The notes under the pieces are model-generated. The model saw only the letters and a list, made by a program, of their open reading frames with translations, was not told the DNA's origin and searched no databases. A DNA stretch of 64,000 bases from Heliocidaris tuberculata. Its lineage: Eukaryota; Echinodermata; Echinoidea; Camarodonta; Echinometridae. This document shows, one piece after another, positions 12,845-25,010 of this stretch. Numbering within the stretch: the first letter of the stretch is position 1; each line of letters begins with the position of its first letter. Position numbers and translations under genes: made by a program. Location: positions 28,731,385-28,795,384 of the forward strand of contig CM046846.1 of assembly GCA_025618425.1 (NCBI GenBank), written 5' to 3'.

Positions 12845-13672
12845 CACCACCCGGTCACCAATGTTACGTTTGGTAACTGTAACCATGGTAAATGAGGATT
12901 AATCCATCTAAAGGTAAGGATCTAGGAGAATGCATCAAATTTGGACGTGATCCCATTCAATATATACGTATACCATCAATATGTCACCGATGTTTTCTTT
13001 GGTAACGATAACGGGAAGATTCATCCATCTAATAATAAGGGTAGGACTAGGAGGAGGATTAAGGAGGATGATGCACCAAACTTGGAAGTTTCCCTCGGTA
13101 ATGGAAAATGAAGACTCATCCATCGAATGATAAGGATGGGAGGGGGATGAAGGAGGGTGAACCTCTTTGGGATGCGATCCCAATCTACAGTATATACCAT
13201 CACCAGGTTCTCCCTTCGGTAATGGTAACCCGAAAATTCATCCATCATCTATTAGGGTTGGAGGAGGGTGAAGTTGAATTGAGCCAGGATGCGATCCGAT
13301 ACCATCACTAGGTCACAAAATGTTCCCTTTGTTAACGGTAACTGAAGATTCATGTACAGTATCTAATGAAAAGTATAAGGAGGATGACAATACGGTTCAT
13401 CGAGTTTGGATGAAAATCTCATATACCATCATTAGGTCAACAATGTCCCTTTGCAACTTCCATGACTACAGGACAATGATTAAGGGCCGGAGGAGGATGA
13501 AAAAGGCTGCATTTAGTATTAAGTTTAGATGCGACCCCAGTTTATATAACATCAATAGGTCCAACTGTTAGTAATCATGGTAATGGTAACTAAAGATTCA
13601 TCTATGTATTGATAAGATGGGGAGGTAGAAGGAGGATGCATCAAGTTGAGATGCGATCTCCAGGTTGGGTCA
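12845..13672 (+). repeat. Degenerate tandem array, unit ~112-127 bp, about seven copies
   Basis: Recurring blocks in fixed order: ccatcannaggtca, tttggtaacngtaac, gaagattcatccatcta, aaggnnggaggagg, gatgcatcaa, gatgcgatccca. Anchors (ggtca near the start) fall near 12852, 12980, 13203, 13311, 13435 and 13557, with one shortened unit at about 13030-13100. Short ORFs in this interval are products of the repeat. Confidence 0.85.
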
Positions 13673-15181
13673 ACGATTTCAGCTATGTTCTTGATGCATT
13701 CTCCCGATGGAACTCCTCCAGTGATGATGATTCGAAGAACTGTGGTAGGTCTCAACCATCTCGTGTAGATGGCAGGGTAAGATGATCGCACCTCCAAGGA
13801 AATCGTACACTTCATTTAGGCCTATGGGTGTTAGGTATAAGTTCAATGCTTTAACTTAACGACAGTGGCAAGTCGCAACGCATGGAACTGCATTGCCTGA
13901 AACTATTTATAGTGCTGGTCTAATAATTATTGTTTACAATGGTTTATAGAAATTATGTGGTTCTATTTTACATCTTTACTGTATTAAGATTTTAGGAAGA
14001 TTTGGGTCCGAGCTCCATCACAAAGTGGCAATATTCTAAGCTAGGGAAACATGTGGGGCATAAAAAAAAAAAACACCTACACAAATGCATTAGAATAAAT
14101 CAGAATTAATAATTATCAATATGGTTATTATATCAGGAAATTTGGGATATTGGTAACGGAAAATCAAAAGACTATTATATCATTTCTTACTTCAAAACTA
14201 GTGTGGAGAAACAAAGAGTTGTTGAGACACTTCTGTTTTGTTTTGTTTTGGGTTTGGGGGGTTGGGAGAGGGGCGGCATATCATATTTTCCTTGAACTAA
14301 TGTGCTAGCAGCAAAACCTGTATAACACGTCAATTAACACGATAACTAGGAAAATCATTACTGTATAACATGTATAACCGGCCATGATCATCATGAGAAA
14401 AGAAAATGGGGATTAAAGATCATCATAACTTCTCTAATTTTCCCCGTATTATTGTCGCACTTTTCTTTACAAATTATGATTGCTCTGTACCAGAATGACA
14501 ATGCACGTCACTTGGTTTACCATTCCGGAAAGGTGTGTGCAAGAACTTTTCCTGCTACCCCGGCAATTCAGCCAGACATCTCGACCACAACAAGATAATA
14601 GGAGTAAACATGCCACTGAAGAGGCGCTGAAAACATGACCCAAATTTGTCATTATGATTGGAAAATCTAACTAACTAACTAACCACCAAACAAACTTTGT
14701 AGCGCCCAATTTGTGGTTATATAATCGTTATTACAGCAACAGCTGAGAATATGCCAAAACAAAATAATTTTATTGTGATGGCGAGATCGACAGCAGAAGA
14801 AGACAAAAATCAAAGACAAACTGGGGGGGGGGGGGGGGGGGGGGGAGAGAGCTTGTCAGGTAGTATGGTTTGAAAATTCTGCCTTCTTTTAGATCACAAC
14901 TTACTTGCATGCTGGAAATTATTGTATATAGCCTATGGACTTATAAACGTTGTCAATTTTGCAAAATATACAAATGATACATATTCATGATTACATTTAA
15001 TTATTGTAATAGCTTAATTTCAACACTCTATGACATATCCCTATCCCTTCTCTGCCCCCCCCCCTCGGTCTCCTCCCGACCCCACCCCTATCCCATTTAT
15101 GTCAGTTCCTACCCCTTATTACCCCTCCCTTCCCCCTCCCTGCCCCTCCCTGCCCTTCTCATCCCCTCCTTATATACCCCT
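13673..15181. other. No gene seen
   Basis: AT-rich; the poly-G run and a C-rich stretch (15050-15180) are the only structure. Confidence 0.6.
14823..14845 (+). repeat. Poly-G run of 23 bases
   Basis: Uninterrupted G run followed by agagag; one of the longest homopolymers here, potentially G-quadruplex forming. Confidence 0.95.
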
Positions 15182-15190
15182 CAGTGTCCC

Positions 15191-15372
15191 TAGTCTGCAA
15201 GCACAGACCCTAATTTGACACTTTATCAAAAAATCATTGTGCCTTGAGAGAAGCCTAGCCCAGCTGCCTACTGGTTGTGTCAATGTTAGGAGCAGCTATA
15301 GTACATGGCCTATGGTAGTCTTATAGTGCAGACTCTCTTTTACGACTAACCAGGGTTTGTGCCTGCAAACTA
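15191..15372. mobile_element. 182-bp MITE, copy 1, with 9-bp target duplication
   Basis: It starts tagtctgcaagcacagaccc and ends with the imperfect inverse (gggtttgtgcctgcaaacta). The direct repeat cagtgtccc flanks it exactly on both sides (15182-15190 and 15373-15381). Length equals that of the second copy at 32201. A 9-bp duplication is typical of Mutator-like elements; TIRs of about 20 bp and no ORF make it a non-autonomous element. Confidence 0.92.
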
Positions 15373-15381
15373 CAGTGTCCC

Positions 15382-16890
15382 CTCCACACCCACTCATTGT
15401 CCCTCCCTGCCACTCACAGCCCCCTACCCTAATCCTTAACTACCCCCTCCCTGCCCCCAGCTTCCTATACCTTCCCTACTCCCTCCCTGCCCCTTCCTAC
15501 CACTCCCTATACCTTCATGCCCCCTCCTTTTGGTAAAACATACTACCACACACACCAACAACCAGTTTAATGTTCGACATGTTCTCAATGTCACTCCATA
15601 ATCACATCACTTTCCGTGTAATACGATGTGACGATCTGATAATGCGAACAAGTGCGGTCGAGGCATGAAACTGCTCCAACCTTCTTCGATTAGTCATATA
15701 CTACATGATTGCTACATTCAGAGACTACATGACACTTACGTACAGTCTTGCTCGATTGTGCGGCGCCAGGGAGGGGACATGGGGGCCACGTGCACCTCCT
15801 TCCCGAATCGAATGGTACAACAAACAGGGAAGAGAGACAGGCAAAGACAGAGAGAAAATTGATATTTTAAAAAGAACATGAAAATATAATTATGATAAAT
15901 ATATCAATATACATCATCCTTGATTCCACAATTCAATCAATTCAAATAGCTAATGAGACAAGCGCCTCTATCTGCAGTAATTAGACCAACGCTAGCTACT
16001 GCCCCCCCCTATTTTTTTTAAAGAAGGGTCCAACAAAAATGCAACAACCCCTTATTCGTCTTCTCCTGTTTTTTCTACTTTACCGTAAAACTAAAATGGG
16101 AATACCTGTATTCCATCACAACTGATATATTTGATTTTTCAACTGTTTATGCAGTTCTGAAACTCAGACAGTTTTTGTCCTTGATTCGGGAACAATTTCT
16201 GTCTCATTAATTTGTCTCGTGTTTCTCACACTTCTGCCTGACCCACATTGTAATCAATACGGATGTCTATTAATCGATGCAACATGTAAATTCGATTTGG
16301 TTTGTGTCAATTACCTGCTGATTGGTCTGTCTGAACAAAAAACAAACAAGCTAATCAATCACCTGATAATTATCATTTTTATTCAAAATTTATTTTACAA
16401 CAGCAGACATAAGATGAGGATTATTAAGGAACTAACCATGATTATACTAGTCATGTTCATGCTAGTGCGATATTTTACTCATGTAGGTTAATCTCATCTT
16501 CTATAGGATTTTCACATTGAGGTAGAGCTCTCTCATGCACTAGCCTGTGGGCCCACATTTTCCGAAAGAAAGTGTCAGTAATAAGTATAGTTTGCCCTTT
16601 CTTGTCAATCTATTATTGGGAAGTAATGCCCCCCCCCTCCCGCCGCTATACTCAGTACTCCCTTCGGCTACGCCAGTGGAATTGTTACAGGAATGATGGG
16701 TAAATTCCACAAATAAAGCAAATTACGTCACGCTTTTAATTTCTCTTATCTTTCACTTTCATTTATCATGTGTTTCCAAAGCTATTGAAAGGATCGTACA
16801 ATCAAGGAGGTACTTACTAGGCAACCAACCCACAGTCCTACATACCGGCTCAGTCCATCATCGTCATAACCTTTTAACAACGTTCTCTTT
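15382..16890. other. No gene seen; C-rich tract and a MITE end
   Basis: ccctccctgcccc-type degenerate repeats at 15380-15530 resemble the C-rich stretch left of the 182-bp MITE, so that element lies inside a C-rich satellite-like tract. cttcggctacgccagtgg near 16660 is a stray hAT-type end. Confidence 0.55.
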
Positions 16891-16901
16891 TTCACATACA
16901 G

Positions 16902-17291
16902 ATGACGGTGAAAGGGAATTGGCCGTTCATATCAGTCAGAGAAGTAGAAATGTCTTCTGGTTTCGCTACAAGTACACACCTACTTGAAATAATGTGCGGG
17001 GGTTTGCCTTTCTTTAGAAATCTGACGTCGGGTAATTTTGTGTACAAGACAAATAGAGAGGATCCCCTCTGTGACATCATTTACGTTGACAGTTTGCCAC
17101 TGGGATTGACCAATTTGTCAGTGAACATTGGCGATCTAGATACATTATTTCAAATATTATCAGGGTTCAGGGGCTCACGAATGACTGAACCGCGGGTAAT
17201 AACGTGTGCTTTAAAAGTTCCAACTCTTTTCTATCACATCATTGTAATAACTAGCAAAGAAAGGAGTAAGAGGAGATCGATAAGAAACTGA
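16902..17291 (+). CDS. Unrecognised 129-codon ORF after an acceptor-like site
   Basis: The ATG directly follows cgttctctttttcacatacag, which reads as a splice acceptor. The frame stays open for 129 codons (MTVKGNWPFISVREVEMSSG... ending KERSKRRSIRN) with a basic C-terminus. There is no signal peptide, membrane segment or known motif. The +1 frame is also briefly protein-like. It is one of the longest non-repetitive ORFs in the window, but only slightly longer than chance ORFs here. Confidence 0.2.
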   Translation: MTVKGNWPFISVREVEMSSGFATSTHLLEIMCGGLPFFRNLTSGNFVYKTNREDPLCDIIYVDSLPLGLTNLSVNIGDLDTLFQILSGFRGSRMTEPRVITCALKVPTLFYHIIVITSKERSKRRSIRN

Positions 17292-17579
17292 CATTAACCA
17301 GGTTATACTGCTCCATTGTAACTTATAAATAGCTTATAATTTCTGAATAGCACATAAAACAGCCCAATAGGCATATTAAAGGCTACGGAAGAAAAAGAAA
17401 AAAAGAAAACAGAGTATGCCCATGTGACCGAAACCAGGAAATGTAGGGCTGGCATGTTGCGAAACCATTTTAACTGTTTGTCTGCCATTTTCACGATTTC
17501 TTTTTACTTTCTCACGGTGTCATGATAGTTTCACGATGTTGATAACAATTGATCTCTTTTTTTTGTTGCTTTTCTGTCT

Positions 17580-17930
17580 TCCCCTATAGCGACATACTCT
17601 CTTTTCCTCTCTAAATCTCTCTTCTCTGTCCAACTGCCTCACTCTATTCTGTCTACCCCCCCCCCCCGCCCCCCTCTCTCTCTCCATTACTCTCACTTTA
17701 CTCTCACTTTCTCTCTACCTGTATCATTATGCCTTATTTCTATATTTCTCTCTCAGCTTTCTCTCTCTCTCTCTCTCTCTTTCTGACAGTCCCTCCCTAT
17801 CCTTCCTGTCTACAAATCTCTCTTTTTCTCTCTCCTTCTCTATTTTGCTTGTACTCCTCTTTCTATCTTTCTCTCCCCCCCCCTCTCTCTCTCTCTCTCT
17901 TTCTCTATTCCCTTCTCTCTATCCAAAATC
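17580..17930 (+). repeat. Pyrimidine-rich tract
   Basis: Nearly all C and T on the plus strand with (tc)n runs and a C run; short frames rich in S, L, P and F are by-products. Confidence 0.9.
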
Positions 17931-18059
17931 TGACATTCAAATGTGTTCGGTATCACAGCTTTTCCCAACCGCTGACGTGACCTGTAACGAAGAGGTGACA
18001 CCTACTCATCTTTTTGTATCTATGCACCATCACATTGATGCCCTCCCTCTATACCATCT

Positions 18060-18094
18060 GGTCCTCTCATCCTGGAAATACAGATGAGAGGACC
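18060..18094. other. Perfect 12-bp hairpin
   Basis: ggtcctctcatc (18060-18071) and gatgagaggacc (18083-18094) are exact complements around an 11-base loop. Isolated from known repeats; function unknown. Confidence 0.85.
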
Positions 18095-18653
18095 GAATGA
18101 AACTTGACAATCACTTGTCACTGCAGGCGACAAAAGTGTAGCTACATGTACATCACTCAACTGCGACTGAGATGTACTCTTCATGTATTTTTAATCACGG
18201 TAAAAGAGTTCTCATGACCAGCAACATAAAACGAAAGGGCAAATGATACTATACATCCATGCAGGGGCGGCGGTAGTACGTTTCGAATGGGGGGGGGGGG
18301 GTGATAAAAAAATTCCCAAGAGTTCGGAGAAACTTTTTACCAAGCGAAGAAGAGGGACAAATTCTCATGAAGTAAAATAAAGGAGAAAAACTAAGCAGAA
18401 TTTCTAGAGCAAAATAATACCGGGTGCTCAGGCTCAGAACAACAGATTTATTACAAGTCATGCCTATAAAATTATGTCTAATAACAAAGCTCTGTAAATT
18501 TACAACCTTGTCGACAACACTTAGATATTTTCCGAGATAAATTTCCGACGGAGGGACGGTTATCACCCCCATGCATACCCCTTGAATAGACTCCCCTACC
18601 AATATTAATTTAACGCATCATTTAATTCCCAAGGGTTTAACCCTTCGACTGCT

Positions 18654-18792
18654 GGGGAGCGTTTCATGAAAGGAAGTTGTCGGATATTTTATCCGACAAC
18701 TGTTATAAGCTACTGAAATCCTTGCATCTGATTGGCTGAGAGCAAATTTGTCGGATAAAATATCTGACAAGTCCTTTCATGAAACGCCCCCC
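18654..18792. mobile_element. Palindromic foldback element, family P, copy 1
   Basis: Arms of ~45 bp complement each other (ggggagcgtttcatgaaagg ... cctttcatgaaacgcccccc, with the inner block gatattttatccgacaa). Between them is the core gttataagctactgaaatcc ... ttgcatctgattggctgaga ... gcaaattt, which is shared with the other copies. The core contains a CCAAT box (ctgattggctga). No ORF. Confidence 0.9.
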
Positions 18793-18833
18793 TGAATTCT
18801 CTTATTTCCATAGGCTTTACACAGGGACCACCA

Positions 18834-18971
18834 GGGGAGCGTTTCATCCAGCGTTTTGTCAGTGATTTTTACCGACAACTGTTATAAGCTACTGAAATCC
18901 TTGCATCTGATTGGCTGAGAGCAAATTTGTCAGTAAAAATCACTGACAAAACGCTTGATGAAACGCTCCCC
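18834..18971. mobile_element. Palindromic foldback element, family P, copy 2
   Basis: Same orientation and core as copy 1, 41 bp away, but the arms differ: gcgtttcatccagcgttttg ... then tcagtgatttttaccgacaa, matched by its own complement on the right with two mismatches. Only the terminal ggggagcgtttcat and inner cgacaa are common to both copies' arms. Confidence 0.9.
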
Positions 18972-20220
18972 AGGTTCTCGTAGACAATGGGTTAACATAA
19001 TGGAAGTGAGGTCGGAAGAAACTTATAGCCTATTCAGCCAACAGGAAAGTTATAAGAGTAAAAGAAACGTCGAATAAAGAATCACGGTATAAGCAATTTT
19101 CAAACAATCATAACATACCCTCTCTATGACAGCATGCTGCAAAGGGTTTTCGCACTTTTCCCTTCTTACTAGCAGCAACCGAAAGTGTAATTTTTCCGAT
19201 TCTCAGTCATGTCATCGGAAATCATCACTCAAGCCGCTGTGGAGTGATTGTTTAGAATATCCTCCATATGTTACCGATAAGACATATAGGGATAGGCAAT
19301 CATTATACGGATCCAGATTGTCTTCATTACAGATAGTAGCTACAGAGGGACACGGGGCATTTGCTCCTTCCCTCTTACAAGGGGGGGGGGGGGAGAGAAA
19401 TAGAAAAGGAGAAGGTTAGAGAGGGAAAGGAACGTGAAAATAATACAATAGGGTCATTTCCACACCCCTAATTTGGTAACCAAGTAAAGTCACATTTCAT
19501 CTACCAAGTAAGATCGGTGCCCCCCCCCCCTCTTCCCCCATTGACTGATGCCATTGTCCCCAAATGCCTGGACCCATGTTACCCCACTGATTACAGCACT
19601 GATGGAAGAATGAGGTTACGTTCTTCAAAAGCATCTCAAATCTGTTGAAGACACTTTCACTCAATCTCGGAGGAGTTGTCTGGCCAACGGCTGGGTTTCT
19701 CTTCGCCAAGGTTGGGGCTTTCACGCATGGCATTTCATGAAGTTCAAGTTATTGTTACCTTCTCTGTAATCAACTGGTTCCTCCTCTTACCTCTCCTCAT
19801 TTCTAAAGTTCACGGTCAGTGGGGTGTCTGACTGTCGATAGAGCCTTAATATGGAAGGAAAATTGAAATTTCAAGGTCAGGTCTGGTGTAACGAGAAAGC
19901 GAGACGGGAGCATCGATGTTGTTAGACACCTTAGAAATAGAAACGGGAAGGGTTGGACCGACATGTGCTAAAATGCACTTTCTGCACCATATCTTCAAAC
20001 TAACACAGGTAGAAATTTTAAAAATGTCTAGCTCCTCGTTTTCTTCTCTGCACTCTTTTTTTTCTCATCTCATTCTTTCTTTGTCACCTCCTCCAATCTC
20101 CCAATATTTTCGTTGTTTATTCCGCCTCGCCCATCCTTTCCCTCGCCTGTCTCATCACATCTTACTGTGTTTGTTAGTAAGCGATTGTCATCTGCACTTG
20201 CATTCCTATCTTACTCGATC
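18972..20220. other. No gene seen
   Basis: Short ORFs without domains; poly-G at 19381 and poly-C at 19520 are paired tracts of the kind seen in the MITEs here. Confidence 0.6.
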
Positions 20221-20221
20221 T

Positions 20222-20276
20222 GATTTGCATATCTGCATCACTTGATCTGATTTGCATATACATATCAAGTGACCCG
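20222..20276 (+). promoter_or_regulatory. Pair of octamer-like sites within a small palindrome
   Basis: tgatctgatttgcatat occurs twice, giving ATTTGCAT at 20223-20230 and 20250-20257, 27 bp apart. ATTTGCAT is the POU/Oct octamer. The second lies between inverted cacttgat / atcaagtg. Sequence match only; no adjacent gene is known. Confidence 0.3.
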
Positions 20277-20584
20277 AAGCAGTACAAAAGGCTACTGATG
20301 ATCCAGCAATCCTCGTCAAGTTTCATTGAGAAGAGGATTTTTCAATACGCCACACATGCTGGGCAGAATTGGCATGACAATGCTATTTTGTTTGCAGCAT
20401 ATTCAGGAAGTAAAATTTTAATTTTTGCAACACACCTTGGCAAATCACTCTTGAAAAATGGCAACGCTCATGACAAGCCATGAGCCTCCTAAACCCAATC
20501 ACTTGGCTCTTGTTTCAATAACATAATTTTAAATTTTCTTCTTTTTTTTTCCTTTCGTCAACCATTATCACTTTATCAGGCGAA

Positions 20585-20788
20585 CACCTACACGATAGGT
20601 AGCACACTTTTCATTTAACACCTACACGATAGGTAGCACACTTTTCATTTAACACCTACACGATAGGTAGCACACTTTTCATTTAACACCTACACGATAG
20701 GTAGCACACTTTTCATTTAACACCTACACGATAGGTAGCACACTTTTCATTTAACACCTACACGATAGGTAGCACACTTTTCATTTTC
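20585..20788 (+). repeat. Six tandem copies of a 34-bp unit
   Basis: Unit cacctacacgataggtagca then cacttttcatttaa, starting at 20585, 20619, 20653, 20687, 20721 and 20755. The first five are identical; the last changes at its final bases. Each unit holds the small palindrome accta-cacga-taggt. High identity indicates recent expansion. Not coding. Confidence 0.97.
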
Positions 20789-23399
20789 CATTCCATTACA
20801 TATTATTATTATAAGGAAATTGTATTCAGTTTCCTTCCAATTTCAGATTAAACGCGAGTGGTTTTCCTGATTATTTGTGTATGTCAGATCATTTCCCGTC
20901 TTTTTCTTTTCCTGGAGTTTAAAAGATTAATGGATTTCGATTGGTTTCATCTTAGTAACAATAGTGGGTTCTTGTACAGCCCTCATGTCTATCAGATTTA
21001 ACCCTTCTGACGCTCCACAATTATTACTCCGGCTTTAGCATGGCTGCTCTTACGAGCGCTCTAGCATTAAAGCTCATGAGCCTTCAAGCAAATCTTCAGT
21101 CCCACATACTTAAGATTTTATTATGAAAAGAGGGGAGGATATGACATTTGTCCTACTTTTAATCAGCTTATCCACAGCAAGCATTTTCTAACATGTCATC
21201 CCAGAAAATCACAACGAATGATAACGTCAAACCATTGTGATGTACCAGTCCATTGTTTCTGTCTTGGCTAGATTCTCTGAAGATTTCTTTTAATTATTTC
21301 TTTCTTAGTTTCAGACAGACGTCATCAACTTCTAGTTCTCATCATAAATATCATGAATACCTACACTAAGACATCGAAACAAATCGATACATGTCAGTAT
21401 GTTATACATATTTCCCATGTGCATTATAACATAGATCGGTTCAAATATCCAAGCATTATATTTTCTGTTTATTTGGTGTACACGTGCTTTTCAGCTTTCA
21501 CTTTCGACCAGGAATTAGGCTTTGCCAATTTGCCTTTGCCAATTTGCCTAACCCAGTTGCATTAATAATTTGTTTATCAAATTTCATCAGGGTATCTCTA
21601 ATCAAACCCATATTGAAGAGAAGAATTACCTGTCCATAAAGATACAAATTTGCGGCTGGACTAATCAAATTCTGCGATTTATTAATTTGATTAACAAACT
21701 GACATTGGGCTAATTGTCATTCATGATCTCTGTAAGATATATTAACAACTCAATTGACCCGATTAGGGGTTCATGATTTTAAAAGCCCATCCATTGCTTT
21801 CGGGGAAGGGTGGAGGGGGAATGTCCGATTTTGGCAGTGATATACTTTGACCCCCATGAGTTTCATTTATGATATCCATCAACCCCTTTCCTGTATACAT
21901 AAAGAGTAATGATAATAATGAAAGATTTTTATCGAAGAATCAAACGAAAGAGTTGAAAATAATTCACTCCACTTTAGATCATCATGGGTTTACGAAAAAT
22001 CCATTTCGAGAGACGTTCATTCAACCTGAAAGTGATAAAATTGAGGTGTTGCTAAAAAAAATCGTCACGACGCCTGAAAATTGCCAATTTAGAGGCAAAA
22101 ATGAACGATTCACCTCCCTCAGAGAGTTACGCTAGAGTTGATGGACGGCGTAGTGAACGCAAGAAGAACGTTTAATTTAACTACCAGCCTGTGAAATACA
22201 ATGAAGAAATACTGAACTAATTTCTAAGGAGCGATGGAGAAGCTTATGAGATGATGTGGTTGGAATGAGATATGTTATCCTTCAATCTGTCACCCGTGAT
22301 TACTCATTTTCAAGCAATGCACAGAGGCAGTAAGTGTTGTGATACTGCAATCTGATACAAAGTGTGGCGACTTTCATAATGTACAAGTCAGCCGCCCCCT
22401 CCTTCCCGTGAAAAAACGAAGATAAACAGGACACCGTAATTCATAATATGAAAGATGAGATGATATATCTAAATGAATGATATGTATTTTCTGTTCATAT
22501 TTAAAGATGATGTGTGCTGATCATTATTAGAATTATTTTTGAAAAGCAATACTGTATAAGAAGGCTGAAATACAAATAAAGCAAAATATATAATCATGAT
22601 AACAGATCACATCTCAAACGAGAGGCTATGCCGTTTGCATTATGACAGAAGAGAGAATATCTAAATCATCGTTTTAAACCTATGTATTCACATCCACAGT
22701 ATTCTTCGCATTGCGATAATACTGAATCATTTTCGCGAATATTGGGATGGTAGATGTACACGAGACTGAAAACCATTATACTCTCCTTTTTGTACCCTTC
22801 ATGTCCATTGTCTATCTATTTTTAGACTTCATTATAAGTGATCCCTCATATCAAATTCACTAATGGTTTTCATTAATTGATTAGATTACATGCTGATTGC
22901 CGAATTCACTGATTACTGCCTACATAATATTGAAAGAGGGCTTAATCAGTACATTATCAATTACTGCATGATAACGAACTGTCGATGGATATTAGGAAGA
23001 TAATCATATTGATAAATACATAAAAAGAACGCATTTTAGGTGGACGTGATGAATATTGTGCACAAACAGACAGACAGACAGACATACATACTGATAAATA
23101 GAAAGTGGGGCAGTTGGATGGATACAGTAGAAGGTATCATGAAAGTATAAGATATGAATTACAAAAGCATTCTTGGAGTAATGTCTTATGGCACATTTTG
23201 CAATCATAATAATCGCTGTCTCATTGAACCGTCATTCAAGCGCATATTGACGGTCGGGTTGAAAGTTCTTTGGAGGTGACTGTCATAGATGACACATAGG
23301 CTAATGGAAAGTTGATGAAGCCAACGATACGATGAGTCTGGTCTCATCACGACGGCCATGAAAAATGACAAAGACAATGGAACGGTGACACTATCAGTG
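20789..23399. other. No gene seen
   Basis: AT-rich; contains ttgccaatttgcctttgcca near 21520 and a short gaca run at 23068. No domain-bearing ORF. Confidence 0.6.
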
Positions 23400-23675
23400 T
23401 CGGTGGTGTAGACAAGAGGGCACGGGGGACAAATGCCTCCCCCCCCCCCCCATCAAATGGAAAGAAAGAAAAAAAAGAACGTGGAGAAAGAAATCAAGAT
23501 GAGGAATTGCTCAGCGAAAAAGGGATACAACCCCTCCCACACCTCCTCCTACTCGATTGTCTTGTTCTCTCGCATTTCAGCCACCCAGTAAGACCGAAGC
23601 CCTCATCTCCTCTCTCCATGACACAAATGCCCCTCCCCCTCCAATGGCAGGACCCAGGCTATATGCCACTGATCA
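23400..23675. mobile_element. Probable degraded member of the gcgtagc / ggacccagg family
   Basis: cggtggtgtagacaagaggg then cacgggggac and poly-C at the left; ggcaggacccaggctatatg ccactg at the right. Both fit the family pattern with decay. Confidence 0.4.
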
Positions 23676-24304
23676 GTGCAATATGCATGATAAGAGGTGG
23701 GGTGAGCTATACGATAGCCCCCCCCCCCCCCCCTTCATGTATGAACATAACAAAGACAATAAAAGGGAGACACTATCAGACTGCTTCGGTAATACATGCA
23801 TGCCACTTCAAAATACGTTAAGATTCAAGAGTTTTTAACTACGAAAGATTGTTTTTGTTCATTATTGCAGAATACAATGCACATCACATCAAATACTATA
23901 CTATATTATGTTACACTCGCCTCAGAGAGGTTAGACCATAAGATATACACAAAAATAATGAAGATAATAAAGACTATGGAAAATCACCATCACCCCTTGA
24001 TTTCAGAAAAGTCTGGCTACAAACATCGGGATGGAACGCTCCAAAATTATGAGTAAATAATCCTGATGAGTGTAGCAGGCACTAATCAGCGCGATTATTA
24101 ATTAATTTCAATCCCGCTAATAAGAGTTCTGCGTCGTCTGCACACAAAGGCCCACAAGCCGCACCTCTCCCCAATACCACTTTATCGCTTCTCACTTTTT
24201 TCTTCTTCTCATCACGTTTATTGATTTTGTTGTTGTTGTTGTTGAAATGGAAAGGGATGAAAATCAAGGTCATGGCTGCTGTAGTACTGCTGCGTGATTG
24301 AAAG

Positions 24305-24487
24305 GGTTACATGTCCTTTTTCCGAAGGTTCATAATTCCGAAGGCTCGTATTCGTATTTCCCAACATGAAATAGGGTTCTCGTAATTCCGAAAATGAAAT
24401 AGGGTTCTACGGAATTTTCGGAATGACGAATCTTCAGAAAAACGAACCTTCTGAATCGTGAACCCTAAAAAAAGACATAATGCAACC
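24305..24487. repeat. ttccgaaggttc-type repeat element, copy 1
   Basis: ggttacatgtcctttttccg aaggttcataattccgaagg begins it, with degenerate inverted copies (cggaatgacgaatcttcaga) and gaacccta... toward the right end. Internal blocks gaaatagggttct repeat. Confidence 0.7.
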
Positions 24488-24809
24488 TCACAAACACCAA
24501 ATTATCGCTCCGCACTTTTTAAATTCTCTTTACTTCTTTATCATATTTTTAAAGTGAAAGGGAGAGGGATGAAAATCAACGTCATGACTGCTGTGGTACT
24601 CACTGATATACGGTACTGCTATTTGATTGAATGATACACTGCCCTGCATTCACGAAAGAGAGAATCTGCATTAATTTTTCAAGATGGGGCCTGCCTCTTT
24701 GATGCTTTTCTAGCTAAGTGCTGCACTGGTTTTCATGCATTTGTACCTTATCTATCATGATCTATTCATTGGGATCTTCCTTACTCATCAATGAAGCATC
24801 AGGTGAATG

Positions 24810-24902
24810 TGTTTAGTCACACAAGAGGAGGAGAAAGAGAAAGAGGAGAGAGGGGAGGGTAAGGGAGAGAGAGAGGGAGAGATAGAGAGAGAGAGAGAGA
24901 GA

Positions 24903-24939
<37 letters not shown>

Positions 24940-24942
24940 TGA

Positions 24943-24979
<37 letters not shown>

Positions 24980-25010
24980 TAGTATAAGGAGAGAGAAAGA
25001 GAAAGAAAAT
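24810..25010 (+). repeat. GA/GT microsatellite
   Basis: Purine tract of (ga)n with a (gt)n stretch near 24905 and interruptions (gata, agta). Confidence 0.95.

Noticed and set aside
20585..20788. CRISPR array
   Set aside because: The 34-bp units are directly adjacent with no variable spacers, and the context is eukaryotic.
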